Source: an uncultured bacterium (GTDB lineage: Bacteria; Hydrogenedentota; Hydrogenedentia; Hydrogenedentales; CAITNO01). Taken from it: a DNA stretch of 21,037 nt. Under the pieces are notes generated by a model that was not told the DNA's origin, did not search any database, and saw only the letters and a list, made by a program, of their open reading frames with translations. The translations under genes and the position numbers were made by a program. Positions 1 through 9,637 of the stretch are shown in pieces (position 1 is the stretch's first letter; every line of letters begins with the position of its first letter). The stretch spans positions 1 through 21,037 of the forward strand of contig CALDSM010000744.1 of the NCBI GenBank assembly GCA_937923585.1. Direction: 5' to 3'.

Positions 1-2
1 AC

Positions 3-3221
<3,219 letters not shown>

Positions 3222-3317
3222 GCCCAACAAGAGCCGTGTGGGCGTCCCCGCCTGTTCTCGCGGGCGTGTGTCGCGGGCGGGCTTTCGTGCGGCGGGCGCG
3301 GACGGATTGCATGGGCG

Positions 3318-4874
3318 CTACGGGGTTTGGGCGGCCCTGAGCTCCCCGAGCGATCGGGCCGGCGCCGGCGGTGGCGAAGAAACCCGGAAGCGCTGCAGCA
3401 CAGGCTGATAGCTTCCGAACGTCTTCGTCTCATACGTGAGACTGCACCTTTTGAACAGCTCCTCGTAACGCGGCCAGCCCACCGCGTCCAGTGCATCAGG
3501 CCTTACCACGAGCCACACGGTCCGTCCCTGGGCGGCCAGTTCGGCGCATTTCGCAACAAGACCGTGCTGGTCCCTTATTATGCCGACGCGATCAGGCTGG
3601 AAACCGGAGGCGTACAGCAAGGGTGCCTGTTGGCTTTTCCAATACACCAGAACGGGATCGTCGGCCCCGGCGTTTTGCTGCAGGTCCCGGGCCACAGACT
3701 TCCAGTTCATCCGCCACGGGTGGGGATAGTGGCCCAGGTTTACCGAGTAAATGCTGAGAAGGGTGACGGCGATCACTGCCTGAAGCCACCGGATCCTGAC
3801 CATCGAAACCGCCGCCCCCGCGAGGACGGCGACAGGCACGGCGCTGTGATAAACGTATCGAAAGCCGAAAGACGGGTACCAGGCCACGGAGTAGATGTAC
3901 AGGAGAAGCGCGGGAACGGTCATCCAGGCGACAAGGAAGAGGAGATTTGTCCGGGCCGCCGCCCGATCTTCCGCGGGGCGGTTCCACAACACGCTACCGG
4001 CAGCGCCCACGATCAATACCCCAATGAACAGGGCCATCATATCGGCTGCGGAAAGCCCGGATGCGGACAGAAACGGTTTCAGACTCTGGGCACGGTCGCC
4101 GCAGAGATGCATAAACAGACCAACCATGAGCCTGGGTGAGCACACCAAGAAGCGTCTCAAATAGCTGGCCTCGTCAAGCGCAACGAAATCCATGGAACGG
4201 AACCATAAGGTCCAGGCAATCGCGGCCGGAGCCTGGGCGGCCGCCCACAGGACGAAGCACCGAATTCGGCCCCTTCTCCACAGCACCGCCCCCAGGAAGA
4301 TCCCTTGTGCCACGAGAAAGAGCACAGCAAAGAGATGGGTCCACATCAGGCAAATGTCTGCCGCGACGTTGACCCACCACCACACGGCGCGTCTTTTCGC
4401 CAGTCCCTCCAGGAGCGAATACGCCGACAACGCCGTCAGCACCAGGACAAGAGCATAGGGGCGGAGTTCCTGGGAGTAGTAGATATGCGGCACACTGAGC
4501 GCCATCAGGGCTGCCGCGAGAAGACCGGCGGGTTCGCCGAACATCCGGCGTCCCAACAGATGGACCAGCACCAGACTTGTCAGGCCGAAAAGAACGGACA
4601 GCATGCGAACTGTGACCAGGTCGGGGCCAAACACCCCTGCCCATGCATACTGAACAACGAAGTACAGCGGCGTCATGGGCGGGTCGTCTGCGCGCACCTG
4701 CCGTATGAATGCAATAACGCCGGGGGCGTTGAGGTGCTGCAGGCTGACGACCTCATCCCAGTAGGCGCTTTCTGAACGGATGCCCTGCAGGCGCAGGGCC
4801 AAGGCGACAAGAAGAATTATCCCCAGCCCGCAGCCCTCCCAGAAGCTCTTCCCAATACCCCTGAACGTTCCCAT
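3318..4874 (-). CDS. GT39/ArnT-like membrane glycosyltransferase
   Basis: This 518-residue integral membrane protein has around ten hydrophobic segments, starting with one at residues 14-30. The first external loop carries the acidic pair of this fold in SAYWDEVVSLQHL (D40-E41). A later segment carries YYSQELRPYAL, close to the SQEARxYAL motif common in bacterial PMT_2/ArnT-like proteins. Members of this group transfer sugars from polyprenyl-phosphate donors to lipids, glycans or proteins on the outer face of the cytoplasmic membrane; substrate cannot be read from the sequence. The C-terminal 120 residues form a soluble tail ending in a proline-rich stretch. The ATG at 4874 is preceded by a purine-rich GGGAAGGGAAG. 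The gene is convergent with carB and divergent from the sulfatase-like gene across a long gap. Family assignment is firm, specific function unknown. Confidence 0.82.
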   Translation of the reverse strand: MGTFRGIGKSFWEGCGLGIILLVALALRLQGIRSESAYWDEVVSLQHLNAPGVIAFIRQVRADDPPMTPLYFVVQYAWAGVFGPDLVTVRMLSVLFGLTSLVLVHLLGRRMFGEPAGLLAAALMALSVPHIYYSQELRPYALVLVLTALSAYSLLEGLAKRRAVWWWVNVAADICLMWTHLFAVLFLVAQGIFLGAVLWRRGRIRCFVLWAAAQAPAAIAWTLWFRSMDFVALDEASYLRRFLVCSPRLMVGLFMHLCGDRAQSLKPFLSASGLSAADMMALFIGVLIVGAAGSVLWNRPAEDRAAARTNLLFLVAWMTVPALLLYIYSVAWYPSFGFRYVYHSAVPVAVLAGAAVSMVRIRWLQAVIAVTLLSIYSVNLGHYPHPWRMNWKSVARDLQQNAGADDPVLVYWKSQQAPLLYASGFQPDRVGIIRDQHGLVAKCAELAAQGRTVWLVVRPDALDAVGWPRYEELFKRCSLTYETKTFGSYQPVLQRFRVSSPPPAPARSLGELRAAQTP

Positions 4875-5408
4875 GAGTCTTCCCTTCCCTTTCGGCGCCT
4901 CGAAAACGCCTTCGCGATCACGGGGAAGATGTCATGGCGGTTTTCAACCGTAGACACGTATGGCTCCTCCCGGAGACTTTTCGCGTCCCCCGGCCCGTCG
5001 GGACCGCTCCTTCCCCAAAGTTACTGCTGTCAGACCGCGCCTGCCTCTGCGCGATTTCAGACCACCAATCGTGCGGCACTGGAACGTGCCACGCATCTGC
5101 TCTGACCGTGCTATGAGCACGTACTGTGCCAGACGCCCACGGAGAAAAACGGTCCGTCATAAGGCCTTTTGCGGGAAGTGCTTCTGGGCAATGCGCCCTC
5201 CTTTTAGGACAGTGAGAAGAAGGAAGCAGACAAGCGTCATCCCAGAGTGGGACCTAATCTTTCCCGAACCGAGAACCTACAGGTCGGGGTTGCAGGCCAT
5301 TGCCCTACCAGCCATGCAAAAGATAATGATTAATAGAAAGCGCAGAAAGGCTTTTGAGTGCGCCACACGCATGTATACCGCTTCCAATGGCAGAGTCTCA
5401 TTCAGCCA

Positions 5409-5417
5409 TGGTAGAAT
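5409..5417 (+). promoter_or_regulatory. Possible extended -10 promoter element
   Basis: TGGTAGAAT fits an extended -10 element (TG-n-TATAAT with one mismatch in the hexamer). No good -35 box lies 16-18 bp upstream. Initiation would fall near 5424, placing the hairpin at 5428-5455 at the very 5' end of a transcript that could run about 210 nt to the sulfatase-like gene. This is weak evidence from a single element. Confidence 0.25.
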
Positions 5418-5427
5418 TGCGCCATCA

Positions 5428-5455
5428 GGAAGGTGCCACAAAGGCGCCTTTTTCC
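5428..5455 (+). terminator. Rho-independent terminator-like hairpin
   Basis: An 8-bp stem, AAGGTGCC (5430-5437) with GGCGCCTT (5443-5450), closes an ACAAA loop and contains one G-U pair. It is followed by a run of five T (5449-5453, two of them in the stem). The T-run is only on the + side, so the orientation is +. There is no + strand gene between carB's end at 3221 and this point, so it either ends an unannotated transcript, attenuates transcription into the sulfatase-like gene, or caps a leader. Confidence 0.55.
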
Positions 5456-5635
5456 GTCTTTGTGCAAACACCCGCCGATGGGCACGGGCACAGAGGATTG
5501 TTGCGGCGCACTGGCGCACGCTACGGCAGCGGAGTCGTTCCGAGAGTGTGACCAGGAAGCAACAAGAAGAGCGCCCGTCCTGCATCCGGGTGCCCGTCAA
5601 TGAAATCGGCTGTGTCAAAAGACTGAGGTATTGTC

Positions 5636-7555
5636 TTGGGCAAATGGATGGCTGCCATAGCGGCGCTTCTTTTGATAACCGTTGTGGCGTTCTTCTTGAC
5701 GCGGGCGGGAATGCCGTCGCGCCAAGCGGCAGTTCCCGACACGGCGTGGAGAACTGAAACGCCGTCCCCTGAACCGTCGCCGCCGCCGGGCGCACGGCCC
5801 AACGTGGTGTGGGTGCTTCTGGACGCCTGCCGCGCAAAGAACCTGTCCTGTTACGGGTACGACCGGTCCACCTCACCTGCCCTTGAACGGCTGGCCTCGG
5901 GCGGTGCCCTGTTTCGGCGGCACTATTGCCAGGGGGGCTGGACGGCCATCTCGGTGCCCTCCTATATGACGGGACGCTATTTCCCGGTGGACTCCCTGGA
6001 CTTCGGCCATGCCATGTTCAAGTTCTTTCCACGGGTGGTTTCCCCGGAAGAGCAGAGCGCGCCGGAGATCTTCCGGAAGAACGGGTACCGCACGATTCTG
6101 GTGACCGCGCATCCTTTCCTGTCGCCGCAGTCGCGGCTGGCCACCACGTTCGACTCGGCCACGCTCGTTCGGCCACCCGAACAGAACAGCGAGGCAACGG
6201 CCGATCTGGGCGCCCTGCTGGACACTGCAAAGGCGCAACTTGAGCAGGGAACCGGCGCACCATTCTTCCTGTACATCCACGCCATGGACACGCACTACCC
6301 CTACAGAATTCGTCCCGAGCACAGCCAATGGGTTGTGCCGGGCTATTCCGGGAAGGCATTCCGCGGGGGAATGGTGGCGGACGGGGTCACGCAGTTTGAC
6401 GCAACGGACCAGCGGCAGTTTGCCGGGATGTATGACGGCAGCATCCAGTATGCGGACACCCAAATTGGCCGGCTGCTGGCGATGCTTGAGGACGCAAAGC
6501 TTCGCCGGAACACCCTGTTCATTGTCACCGCCGACCACGGCGAACTGCTCGGCGAGGACGGCCACACCTGGGGCCATTTCGGAAACCTCTACGATGAGGG
6601 CTTTCACATTCCGCTGATCATGGCCGGACCGGGAATCGCGACCGGCCGCGTGGTCAATCCCGTCACGGAAAACAGCGACATTCTGCCGACACTGGTGGAT
6701 CTCCTCGGGCTGAAGACGGATGCCCGTTTCGACGGACAAAGCCTTCGGGGAGTGCTTGCGGGCACGCAGGACGGCATCCATCCGTATGCATTCTCCAAAC
6801 AGGGCGCCTCCGACCTGCCCACCGACTTTCTGATCACGGGAGACACACACCGCTGGGTCTGGAACCGGCCACAGGCGGCGGGAAACCTGTTCACCCTGCC
6901 CGCCACGCCCCAGAACGGTCTGCACCAATGCGGTGACGCGGCCCTTGCGGCACCCTTCTCGCGTTTCGTGGACGAAAGCATCGAGCCCAAGTTTCAGGCG
7001 TATCTCTCGTTGAAGCCGCGGTTTGTCCGGCTGGGCGTTGCCGCGCCGGGCCCGAACGGGCAGGTGGAGTTTCAGCCGCCCCTGGCCGCCCCCGCAGCGG
7101 GGGTAGAGGCGCTTTCCTTTGCGCGAACGCTTGCCTGGACGCCCGCCAAGGAGGATGCGTGCTGGATTTCTCCGGCGGCGCCGGAGGCTGTCGTCCGCAT
7201 ATCCGTGCAGGCGCCGCCCGGACGCTACGGCCTCTTTGTCATTCAGGACGGCAGGGCGGCGGTGGACGGGCACCCGGCCTCCAGCCTGAAAGTCCGCGTG
7301 GGAGACGCGGAGAAATTCGAGTCGCTGGCCTGGGCGGCGGGAACCAACTCAGACGGCAAATTCTGGACCAACATGGAACCGCTCGCGCTCGAAAGCAGCG
7401 GTCTGGTGAAGATAGAGCTCCGGCCCGACAATCCCGAGTTCTGGTGTGCGATTTGGGGGATTCAACTGATCGAGATGGACGCGCTGCCGAACGGAGCCGC
7501 GTCTGACGAGGTCAAAGTGCAGCAGGAACAGGTGCAGGCGATAGGGTACCTGTAG
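5636..7555 (+). CDS. Membrane-anchored sulfatase-superfamily hydrolase with S-x-P-S-Y motif
   Basis: This 639-residue protein has an N-terminal hydrophobic segment (residues 6-22) and a Pro-rich linker, followed by an alkaline-phosphatase/sulfatase-fold domain. Visible are PNVVWVLLDACRA (metal ligand D63), the nucleophile region WTAISVPSYMTG (S106), MDTHYPYR, and TADHGELLGEDG (D300-H301). Sulfatases normally need C/S-x-P-S-R for formylglycine formation; here the fifth position is Tyr, so the true activity may be phosphohydrolase, phosphotransferase or a divergent sulfatase. A beta-rich C-terminal part (about 450-620) resembles a carbohydrate-binding-like module, and the protein ends QAIGYL, reminiscent of the tail of other sulfatases. 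TTG at 5636 is chosen because GAGG (5625-5628) sits 7 nt upstream; ATG at 5648 is the alternative. The GT4 gene follows 84 bp downstream. Confidence 0.8.
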   Translation: MGKWMAAIAALLLITVVAFFLTRAGMPSRQAAVPDTAWRTETPSPEPSPPPGARPNVVWVLLDACRAKNLSCYGYDRSTSPALERLASGGALFRRHYCQGGWTAISVPSYMTGRYFPVDSLDFGHAMFKFFPRVVSPEEQSAPEIFRKNGYRTILVTAHPFLSPQSRLATTFDSATLVRPPEQNSEATADLGALLDTAKAQLEQGTGAPFFLYIHAMDTHYPYRIRPEHSQWVVPGYSGKAFRGGMVADGVTQFDATDQRQFAGMYDGSIQYADTQIGRLLAMLEDAKLRRNTLFIVTADHGELLGEDGHTWGHFGNLYDEGFHIPLIMAGPGIATGRVVNPVTENSDILPTLVDLLGLKTDARFDGQSLRGVLAGTQDGIHPYAFSKQGASDLPTDFLITGDTHRWVWNRPQAAGNLFTLPATPQNGLHQCGDAALAAPFSRFVDESIEPKFQAYLSLKPRFVRLGVAAPGPNGQVEFQPPLAAPAAGVEALSFARTLAWTPAKEDACWISPAAPEAVVRISVQAPPGRYGLFVIQDGRAAVDGHPASSLKVRVGDAEKFESLAWAAGTNSDGKFWTNMEPLALESSGLVKIELRPDNPEFWCAIWGIQLIEMDALPNGAASDEVKVQQEQVQAIGYL

Positions 7556-7639
7556 CGCGCCGGCCCGACGTCTTCTCCGCAGTGGCGCGGACTTCGGCAC
7601 GCATGCTACATTCGTCTTTGATGACAACCGGAGGCCCCC

Positions 7640-8863
7640 GTGCGCATTCTCTTCCTGTGCCAGTATTTTCCCCCCGAGCCGGGCGCGCCCGCGGCGCGCA
7701 CCCACGAGCATGCGCGCGAATGGGTGCGGCGGGGGCACGAAGTCACGGTCGTGTGCGGGCTGCCGCACTATCCCGAGGGCGTGGTGCCGCCGGCCTACCG
7801 CGGGCGTTTGCTGTTTGAGGAGGAGATGGACGGCGTCCGCGTGCTGCGCTGCTGGCTCTTTGCCGCGGCCAACCGCGGCGCGCTGCGGCGCAGCCTGTCG
7901 TTCGTGACGTTCCTGTTCATGGCGGTGATTGCGGCGCTGTTCAAGTCCGGCCCCTGCGATGTGGTGGCCGCGACCTCGCCGCAGATGCTTTGCGGCCTTG
8001 CCGGCTGGATTGTCGCCGCCCTCAAGCGGCGCCCCTTCGTGCTGGAGGTGCGCGACCTGTGGCCCAAACAGATCATTGACCTGGGCGTTATCACCAACCC
8101 GTTGCTCGTCTGGCCGCTGCAGCGGCTGGAACGGTTTCTGTACCGCCGGGCGAGGATCATCGTGACGGTGGCGCAAGCCGCGGCGGAGGACATCATCGCG
8201 CGCGGCATTCCCCGCCACAAGGTGCGCACAATCCCCAACGGCGTGGACCTCGGCTTCTTCAGGCCCGCCGACCGGATAAACTTGGTGCGCGAACGGCACG
8301 GCTGGGGGGACAGGTTTGTTGCCCTGTACATCGGGGCACACGGTCTTTCCCAGGGGTTGGAGGTGGTGATTGATGCGGCGGAGCGGCTGAAAGGCCGCGG
8401 CGACATCCTGTTCGTGTTTGTCGGTGCGGGCGCGCGCAAGACCACGCTCATCGAAACGGCAAGCCGCAGGGGATTGCAGCATGTCTGCTTCCTTCCCGCC
8501 GTGCCCAAGGAGGAGATGCCCGGCCACTACGCCGCCGCCGACCTCTGCCTCGTGCCGCTGCTCAAGCGCGCCGTGTTTCTCACCAACATCCCCAGCAAGA
8601 TGTTCGAGATCATGGCCTGCGCCCGGCCCATCGTGCTCGGCGCCGAAGGGCAGGCGCTCCAACTGCTGAACGAGTCCGGCAGCGGCGTCGCCGTGCCGCC
8701 GGAGGACGGCGCGGCATTGGCAAACAAGGTCGCGGAGATGGCTGATGATCCTGCCGCCGCCCGGCATTACGGCGCGACGGGTCGCAGGTACGCCGAAGTC
8801 CATTTCAGCCGCACCGATCGCGCGCGGGAGTATCTGGAGGTGTTTGAGGCTGTGCGCCGCTGA
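7640..8863 (+). CDS. GT4 (WbuB-like) glycosyltransferase
   Basis: This 407-residue cytoplasmic or membrane-associated GT-B enzyme opens with MRILFLCQYFPPEPGAPAAR, the typical start of WbuB-like family 4 glycosyltransferases. The N-terminal domain includes VLEVRDLWPKQ (around residue 135). The C-terminal nucleotide-sugar domain includes the phosphate-contacting VPLLKRAV and NIPSKMFEIMACARPIVLG, where the Glu of FEIMA is the usual donor-binding position. Such enzymes transfer an activated sugar or N-acetyl sugar during capsule, O-antigen or exopolysaccharide synthesis; donor and acceptor are not predictable. The GTG at 7640 is supported by GGAGG at 7630-7634. It is co-directional with the sulfatase-like gene, possibly the same transcript. 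A repeat element begins exactly at its stop codon. Confidence 0.87.
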   Translation: MRILFLCQYFPPEPGAPAARTHEHAREWVRRGHEVTVVCGLPHYPEGVVPPAYRGRLLFEEEMDGVRVLRCWLFAAANRGALRRSLSFVTFLFMAVIAALFKSGPCDVVAATSPQMLCGLAGWIVAALKRRPFVLEVRDLWPKQIIDLGVITNPLLVWPLQRLERFLYRRARIIVTVAQAAAEDIIARGIPRHKVRTIPNGVDLGFFRPADRINLVRERHGWGDRFVALYIGAHGLSQGLEVVIDAAERLKGRGDILFVFVGAGARKTTLIETASRRGLQHVCFLPAVPKEEMPGHYAAADLCLVPLLKRAVFLTNIPSKMFEIMACARPIVLGAEGQALQLLNESGSGVAVPPEDGAALANKVAEMADDPAAARHYGATGRRYAEVHFSRTDRAREYLEVFEAVRR

Positions 8864-8889
8864 CTGGGAGAGTCGGCCTCCCCGCCGAC
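8863..8889 (+). repeat. 27-bp intergenic repeat, copy 1
   Basis: The unit begins ACTGGGAGAGTCGGCC and continues with CTCCCCGCCGAC. It matches the reverse complement of copy 3 except at a few positions. It starts at the last base of the GT4 stop codon and is followed by a degenerate inverted partner (around 8905-8919). It lies immediately upstream of the toxin-antitoxin promoter. Confidence 0.7.
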
Positions 8890-8922
8890 GTTTCCCGCAG
8901 GCAAGACCGGCGCCAGCCTCCT

Positions 8923-8951
8923 TTGACAAGCCTGGAAGGATGGGCTATACT
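8923..8951 (+). promoter_or_regulatory. Sigma70 promoter of the mazE-mazF pair
   Basis: A perfect TTGACA (8923-8928) is followed after exactly 17 bp by TATACT (8946-8951), five of six to consensus. Initiation near 8958 gives a short leader before the antitoxin ATG at 8977. TATAC occurs again at 8957-8961, 11 bp after the copy in the -10, so the start region could be an autoregulatory operator for the antitoxin, as is usual for MazE proteins. Confidence 0.8.
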
Positions 8952-8976
8952 TAGGATATACATTGAAAGGGCCGCC

Positions 8977-9225
8977 ATGGTTACTCGGATTCAGAAATGG
9001 GGGAACAGCCAGGGGTTGCGCATCGCCCGCACCATATTGGAAAGCGCACAGGTGGACATCGGTGACGAGGTGAATGTCTCGGCGGAAGAGGGAGTCATTT
9101 TAATCCGCCCGGTCAAACCGGCGCGAAAACGCCACAATCTCGAAGACCTGCTCAAGCGGATACCGAAGAACCACCGCGCCGCGGAGGCGGACTGGGGCAA
9201 ACCCCGCGGGAAGGAGGAATGGTAA
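8977..9225 (+). CDS. mazE: MazE-like antitoxin (AbrB-fold)
   Basis: This 82-residue protein begins MVTRIQKWGNSQGLRIAR, the swapped-hairpin AbrB/MazE DNA-binding fold, with VDIGDEVNVSAEEGVILIRP completing the domain by about residue 46. The C-terminal tail ends DWGKPRGKEEW, the toxin-binding signature WGxPxGKExW of MazE antitoxins. In this family the antitoxin neutralises MazF and represses the shared promoter. The ATG at 8977 is chosen because AAAGGG lies 5 nt upstream and the domain begins there; the frame stays open to a TTG at 8923, but that lies in the -35 box. The stop directly abuts the toxin start. Confidence 0.92.
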   Translation: MVTRIQKWGNSQGLRIARTILESAQVDIGDEVNVSAEEGVILIRPVKPARKRHNLEDLLKRIPKNHRAAEADWGKPRGKEEW

Positions 9226-9561
9226 GTGGCGGCATATTATCCCCATAAGGGCGACTACATCTGCGTCGACTTCGATCCCCAATCCGGCCACGAACAGCAG
9301 GGCCGCCGACCGGCGCTTGTCATCAGCAACACCGTATTCAACAAGCGGACGGGCATGGCCTTCGTCTGCCCCATCACCAACCGGGACCGGGACTTCCCCT
9401 TTCACGTCCCTGTCGGCGGCTCGGGGAAGGTGACCGGGTTCGTGATGGTGGAACAGGTCAAGTCCATTGATTTTCAATCCAGGAACGCGCAGACGGTTGG
9501 GAAGGCGTCGGATGCGGTGCTGGACGAGGTGCTGGCCCTGCTGGATGCATGCATTTACTGA
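9226..9561 (+). CDS. mazF: MazF-like mRNA interferase toxin
   Basis: This 111-residue protein of the MazF/PemK family should be a sequence-specific endoribonuclease held inactive by the upstream antitoxin. Seen: GDYICVDFDPQSGHEQQGRR (residues 9-28), with the conserved GHEQxGRRPAL strand and catalytic-type Arg, then VCPITNRDRDFPF containing the conserved Thr (T51), and the full C-terminal helix. The GTG start touches the antitoxin's TAA with no gap, and AAGGAGG (9211-9217) sits 8 nt upstream inside the antitoxin gene, implying translational coupling. An ATG at 9219 is out of frame. Nothing is truncated, so it is probably functional. The cleavage site cannot be predicted. Confidence 0.93.
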   Translation: MAAYYPHKGDYICVDFDPQSGHEQQGRRPALVISNTVFNKRTGMAFVCPITNRDRDFPFHVPVGGSGKVTGFVMVEQVKSIDFQSRNAQTVGKASDAVLDEVLALLDACIY

Positions 9562-9562
9562 C

Positions 9563-9589
9563 ACTGGGAGCGTCGGCCTCCCATCGGCT
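9563..9589 (+). repeat. 27-bp intergenic repeat, copy 2
   Basis: The unit begins ACTGGGAGCGTCGGCC, two bases after the mazF stop codon. It is a direct repeat of copy 1 and an inverted repeat of copy 3: its first 15 bases pair with 9621-9635 with one mismatch. Confidence 0.75.
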
Positions 9590-9608
9590 GTCCTGAAGCG
9601 CGAACACT

Positions 9609-9635
9609 GCCGGCGGGGACGCCGGCGCTCCCAGT
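9609..9635 (-). repeat. 27-bp intergenic repeat, copy 3 (inverted)
   Basis: Read on the minus strand this is ACTGGGAGCGCCGGCG followed by TCCCCGCCGGC, the most internally symmetric copy. With copy 2 it bounds a 73-bp palindromic element (9563-9635) between the convergent mazF and Tat-protein genes, where the hairpin could also serve as a two-way transcription barrier, although no T-run follows. It looks like a REP or MITE-like unit. Confidence 0.75.
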
Positions 9636-9637
9636 AT

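Larger units (their letters stand above)
4875..5635. other. Long intergenic region without a convincing gene
   Basis: About 760 bp separate the divergent GT39-like and sulfatase-like genes. I see no protein-coding signal: the longest open frames here (4960-5757 on +, 5277-5876 on -) are rich in Arg/Cys/His, match nothing I recognise, and run into the sulfatase coding sequence in other frames. The stretch has an AT-rich patch near 5310-5345, several short inverted repeats (CGGTT-TTC-AACCG at 4938-4950; TCCCA-GAG-TGGGA at 5240-5252) and a terminator-like hairpin at 5428-5455. It could hold an untranslated leader, an unrecognised small RNA, or decayed coding sequence. Confidence 0.6.

Noticed and set aside
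3222..3317. GC-rich inverted repeats between carB and the GT39-like gene as a terminator
   Set aside because: The arms are far apart and imperfect with only a short T-run, and the region is so GC-rich that such pairing is expected by chance.
5222..5310. tRNA-like stretch on the minus strand (CTGGTAGGGCAATGG…CGGTTCGGG)
   Set aside because: The apparent D-arm and T-loop words do not close into a cloverleaf: no acceptor stem and no proper anticodon arm.
4960..5757. 265-codon + strand frame in the long gap
   Set aside because: Crosses the sulfatase start in another frame, has atypical Cys/Arg/His-rich composition and contains a terminator-like hairpin.
5873..8929. Long minus-strand open frames opposite the sulfatase-like and GT4 genes (5873-7273 and 7349-8929)
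   Set aside because: They mirror strongly supported + strand genes, have no family motifs, and one runs across an intergenic gap into the next gene.
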